From the NCBI GenBank assembly GCA_905233295.1, contig CAJODX010000039.1, positions 1 to 8,265 of the forward strand: a DNA stretch of 8,265 bases, in the 5' to 3' direction. Every line of letters starts with the position of its first letter. Position 1 is the first letter of the stretch. A program made the translations under genes and the position numbers. The notes beneath the pieces are model-generated. The model did no database searches and was not told the origin of the DNA. It was given only the letters and a program-made list of their open reading frames with translations. Shown in pieces: positions 6,437-8,265 of this stretch. The DNA is from an uncultured Synergistales bacterium. GTDB taxonomy: Bacteria; Synergistota; Synergistia; Synergistales; Aminobacteriaceae.

Positions 6437-7253
6437 TGCTGACAAAAAAGAATTTCAGCTGCGGACATTCAGCAGTATATTTATCGTTTTAATCGTTCTT
6501 GGTGCGATACATTACGGAAAATTCGCGTGGGCTGTTACAGCATCGGTAATCGCTCTGGTTTCACTCTCAGAATATTACAGATTGCTAGCTCACATCAAAG
6601 GCATAAAACTTTCGCCGGGTGTAGGCTATATTTTTTCATTGATTTTTTTAATCGCCGCGACGAGTGAAAATGCACAGGCTATCGTCCTCGCTATGATTTT
6701 ATCTTTATGTGTCTTTGGAGTTTTCACGGTTGAAATTTTCAAAAGACAGATTTTCCGCGGCATCAGCGGTGCTGTTCACAATGCCGGCGGCATTATATCG
6801 GGCGTTCTTTACATCACAGTACCTTGGACATGCATGATAATGCTCAGAGATTACATAATAGGTCGTGAAATTTTAATGACTTTATTTTTCTGCACGTGGG
6901 CTTGTGATGTCGGCGCGTATATCGGCGGCAAGGCTTTCGGCTCTGTAAAACTCTGTGAATTTGTAAGCCCGGGAAAAACGGTTCAGGGTTTTGTCGCGGG
7001 CATTATCGGAAGTCTTTTGGCGAGTGCAGCGGCGATTTATTTTTTCAGTCTTCCCCGTGAGATGATTTACATTGGTTTCATCTGCGGCATTGCTGGACAG
7101 GTCGGAGATTTGGCTGAATCTTTAATAAAACGCGAAACAGGTCAGAAAGATTCCGGAAATTTAATACCGGGACATGGAGGAATGCTTGACAGATTTGACA
7201 GCATTTTGTTCAATGGTCTTCTTACATATTTAATTTTGAGGATAGTCTTATGA
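6417..7253 (+). CDS. cdsA: Phosphatidate cytidylyltransferase (CDP-diacylglycerol synthase)
   Basis: CdsA is an integral inner-membrane enzyme that converts phosphatidic acid and CTP to CDP-diacylglycerol, the branch point for bacterial phospholipids. From ATG 6417 it is 278 residues, close to the family norm (about 265-285). Several hydrophobic membrane spans follow a short polar N terminus ending in LRTFSS. The family signature is complete near the C terminus (235-261): SLIKRETGQKDSGN, then PGHGGMLDRFD, including the KD and HGG.xDR.D metal- and nucleotide-binding residues. An earlier conserved WACDVGAYIGGKAFG segment is also present. The frame extends upstream to 6315, but that stretch is out-of-frame uppS sequence, so the shorter start is preferred. 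It overlaps uppS by 20 bp and dxr by 4 bp, so the three are surely one transcript. Confidence 0.96.
   Translation: MAGLKNNADKKEFQLRTFSSIFIVLIVLGAIHYGKFAWAVTASVIALVSLSEYYRLLAHIKGIKLSPGVGYIFSLIFLIAATSENAQAIVLAMILSLCVFGVFTVEIFKRQIFRGISGAVHNAGGIISGVLYITVPWTCMIMLRDYIIGREILMTLFFCTWACDVGAYIGGKAFGSVKLCEFVSPGKTVQGFVAGIIGSLLASAAAIYFFSLPREMIYIGFICGIAGQVGDLAESLIKRETGQKDSGNLIPGHGGMLDRFDSILFNGLLTYLILRIVL
7238..7242 (+). promoter_or_regulatory. Ribosome binding site of dxr, inside cdsA
   Basis: GAGGA lies 7 nt before ATG 7250. The start codon forms an ATGA overlap with the cdsA stop, a classic translational-coupling junction. Confidence 0.7.
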
Positions 7254-8265
7254 TTAATTTAGGAGTTATCGGCGCAACGGGCAGCGTTGGGAGTTCAGTA
7301 ATGTCCGTCTGTGAAGCTCACCCGGATAAAATTCACGTTGAAGCTCTCGCGGCGAAAAAAAAATCTGAAAAATTATTATCTCTTGCGAAAAAATTCAATG
7401 TGAAAAAAATTTTTGCCTACGAAGAAGACGGCGAAGAAGGTCTTGAAAAACTCGTTCGCGATGAAAAAATAAATCATGTTGTCTTTTCTTCTTCGGGAAC
7501 GGACGCAATAAAATCTTTATGTTCAGCATTGAAAGAAAATAAAACCGTTTCACTCGCCAACAAAGAAAGCATTGTCGTAGCAGGACGCTGGGTTATGCCG
7601 CTGATAAAAAATCCTGAGCAGCTCAGACCCGTTGACAGTGAACACAACGCAATATGGCAGTGTCTTCACGGCGAAAATAAAAATTTCGTGCGGAAAATTT
7701 TTCTGACGGCTTCGGGAGGACCTTTCAGAAATTTTTCGTATGAAGAGTTAAAACGTGTTACGCCGGAAATGGCTTTGAAACATCCTGTGTGGAACATGGG
7801 TGCAAAGATAACGATTGACAGTGCGACTTTAATGAACAAAGGCATAGAGTTAATCGAAGCGATGATTTTGTTCGGACTGAAAGAAACTCAGGTTGACGCG
7901 CTTGTTTCGCCGGGATCTTTTGTTCACGGTCTTGTTGAATTTGAGGACGGAAGCGTGAAACTGCTTGCCGCCGAGCCTGATATGAAACTGCCAGCGGCAT
8001 CGTGTCTTTTCTGGCAGGAGAGATTTTTTCCATCGCCTGACTTCAAAAGACCTGAATATAATCTCCGCGAAATAAAATTTTATGAACCTGACGAGAAAAA
8101 ATTTCCTGCGATTCGTATCGCTCGCGATGTTATGAAAAAAAAGGGCGCGTATCCTGCTGTTCTTGTCGGAGCAGACGAAGCCGCCGTAAATCTGTTTCTT
8201 GAAAGAAAAATTCTTTTCACGGACATTTCAGCCCTTGTCGAGGAAACTTTGAGCGCGTGGACTTT
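7250..8265 (+). CDS. dxr: 1-deoxy-D-xylulose 5-phosphate reductoisomerase (3' end cut by window edge)
   Basis: Dxr converts DXP to 2-C-methyl-D-erythritol 4-phosphate with NADPH, the first committed step of MEP isoprenoid synthesis, in the cytoplasm. 338 codons are visible without a stop; roughly 45-60 residues should be missing. Motifs are the NADPH loop GATGSVG (8-14), LANKES (102-107), PVDSEHNAIWQ (127-137, with metal and catalytic residues Asp129, Glu131, His132), LTASGGPFR (152-160), HPVW (178-181), and DSATLMNKGIELIEA (190-204, with Ser191, Asn196, Lys197, Glu200). Departures from the E. coli pattern are visible: HPNW is HPVW, HPQSxxHS is SPGSFVHG (Ser220 where E. coli has His257), and the NAANE motif is VGADE. 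The other catalytic and metal positions are kept, and its place behind uppS-cdsA makes it the genuine Dxr rather than a paralogue, by inference. It starts 4 bp inside cdsA. Confidence 0.95.
   Translation, partial: MINLGVIGATGSVGSSVMSVCEAHPDKIHVEALAAKKKSEKLLSLAKKFNVKKIFAYEEDGEEGLEKLVRDEKINHVVFSSSGTDAIKSLCSALKENKTVSLANKESIVVAGRWVMPLIKNPEQLRPVDSEHNAIWQCLHGENKNFVRKIFLTASGGPFRNFSYEELKRVTPEMALKHPVWNMGAKITIDSATLMNKGIELIEAMILFGLKETQVDALVSPGSFVHGLVEFEDGSVKLLAAEPDMKLPAASCLFWQERFFPSPDFKRPEYNLREIKFYEPDEKKFPAIRIARDVMKKKGAYPAVLVGADEAAVNLFLERKILFTDISALVEETLSAWT

Noticed and set aside
5745..7363. A9/A8 runs in uppS (5745-5753, 5800-5807, 5986-5993) and dxr (7355-7363) as phase-variation tracts.
   Set aside because: All are in frame and mostly AAA lysine codons in an A-rich genome; on/off switching of essential genes is implausible.
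7758..8033. Minus-strand frame of 91 codons opposite dxr.
   Set aside because: It is antisense to conserved Dxr motifs, with low-complexity basic composition and no RBS.
1..8265. Search for tRNA or rRNA genes, CRISPR repeats, transposases, toxin-antitoxin or defence genes, and integration sites.
   Set aside because: Genes fill nearly the whole window. The longest spacer is about 91 bp and none of these elements could be recognised.

Overview
The window (8265 bp, A/T-leaning) is an ordinary bacterial chromosomal segment with eight protein genes, almost no spacer DNA, and no RNA genes, insertion sequences, phage genes or CRISPR array that I can see. The host is a diderm (Gram-negative-type) flagellated bacterium. 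It encodes the periplasmic P-ring protein FlgI and a secreted S9 peptidase, and it makes isoprenoids by the MEP route (Dxr). Low GC together with a stand-alone citrate lyase ligase and an S9 peptidase would fit an anaerobic, amino-acid/organic-acid fermenting gut bacterium such as a Synergistota member. That lineage guess is inference and weak.

Region 1 (1-2615, + strand) is the tail of a flagellar basal-body operon. It holds flgI, whose first few codons are cut off by the window edge, then a single-domain flgJ rod-binding gene, then, 3 bp further on, a membrane-anchored metallophosphoesterase that may be co-transcribed. Region 2 (2618-5634, - strand) holds a secreted prolyl-oligopeptidase-family (S9) peptidase and, downstream of it past a terminator-like hairpin, an orphan [citrate lyase] ligase (citC). 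The 3' ends of the metallophosphoesterase gene and citC are separated by only 2 bp. Region 3 (5726-8265, + strand) starts from a short divergent promoter region and holds uppS, cdsA and dxr, joined by 20-bp and 4-bp overlaps. dxr runs off the right edge.

The right-hand operon is a coherent pathway block. Dxr makes MEP for isoprenoid precursors, UppS polymerises them into the undecaprenyl carrier lipid, and CdsA makes CDP-diacylglycerol for phospholipids, so the cluster couples envelope lipid supply. The usual frr gene is not upstream of uppS; the divergent S9 peptidase sits there instead.

I found no convincing undescribed system. The points most worth checking are: a cluster of substitutions at normally near-invariant Dxr positions, including the site matching E. 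coli His257; a 13-nt direct repeat straddling the uppS start codon; overlapping divergent -10 elements; a TTG start that reveals a clean signal peptide on the S9 peptidase; the orphan citC; and the membrane phosphoesterase attached to the flagellar operon.
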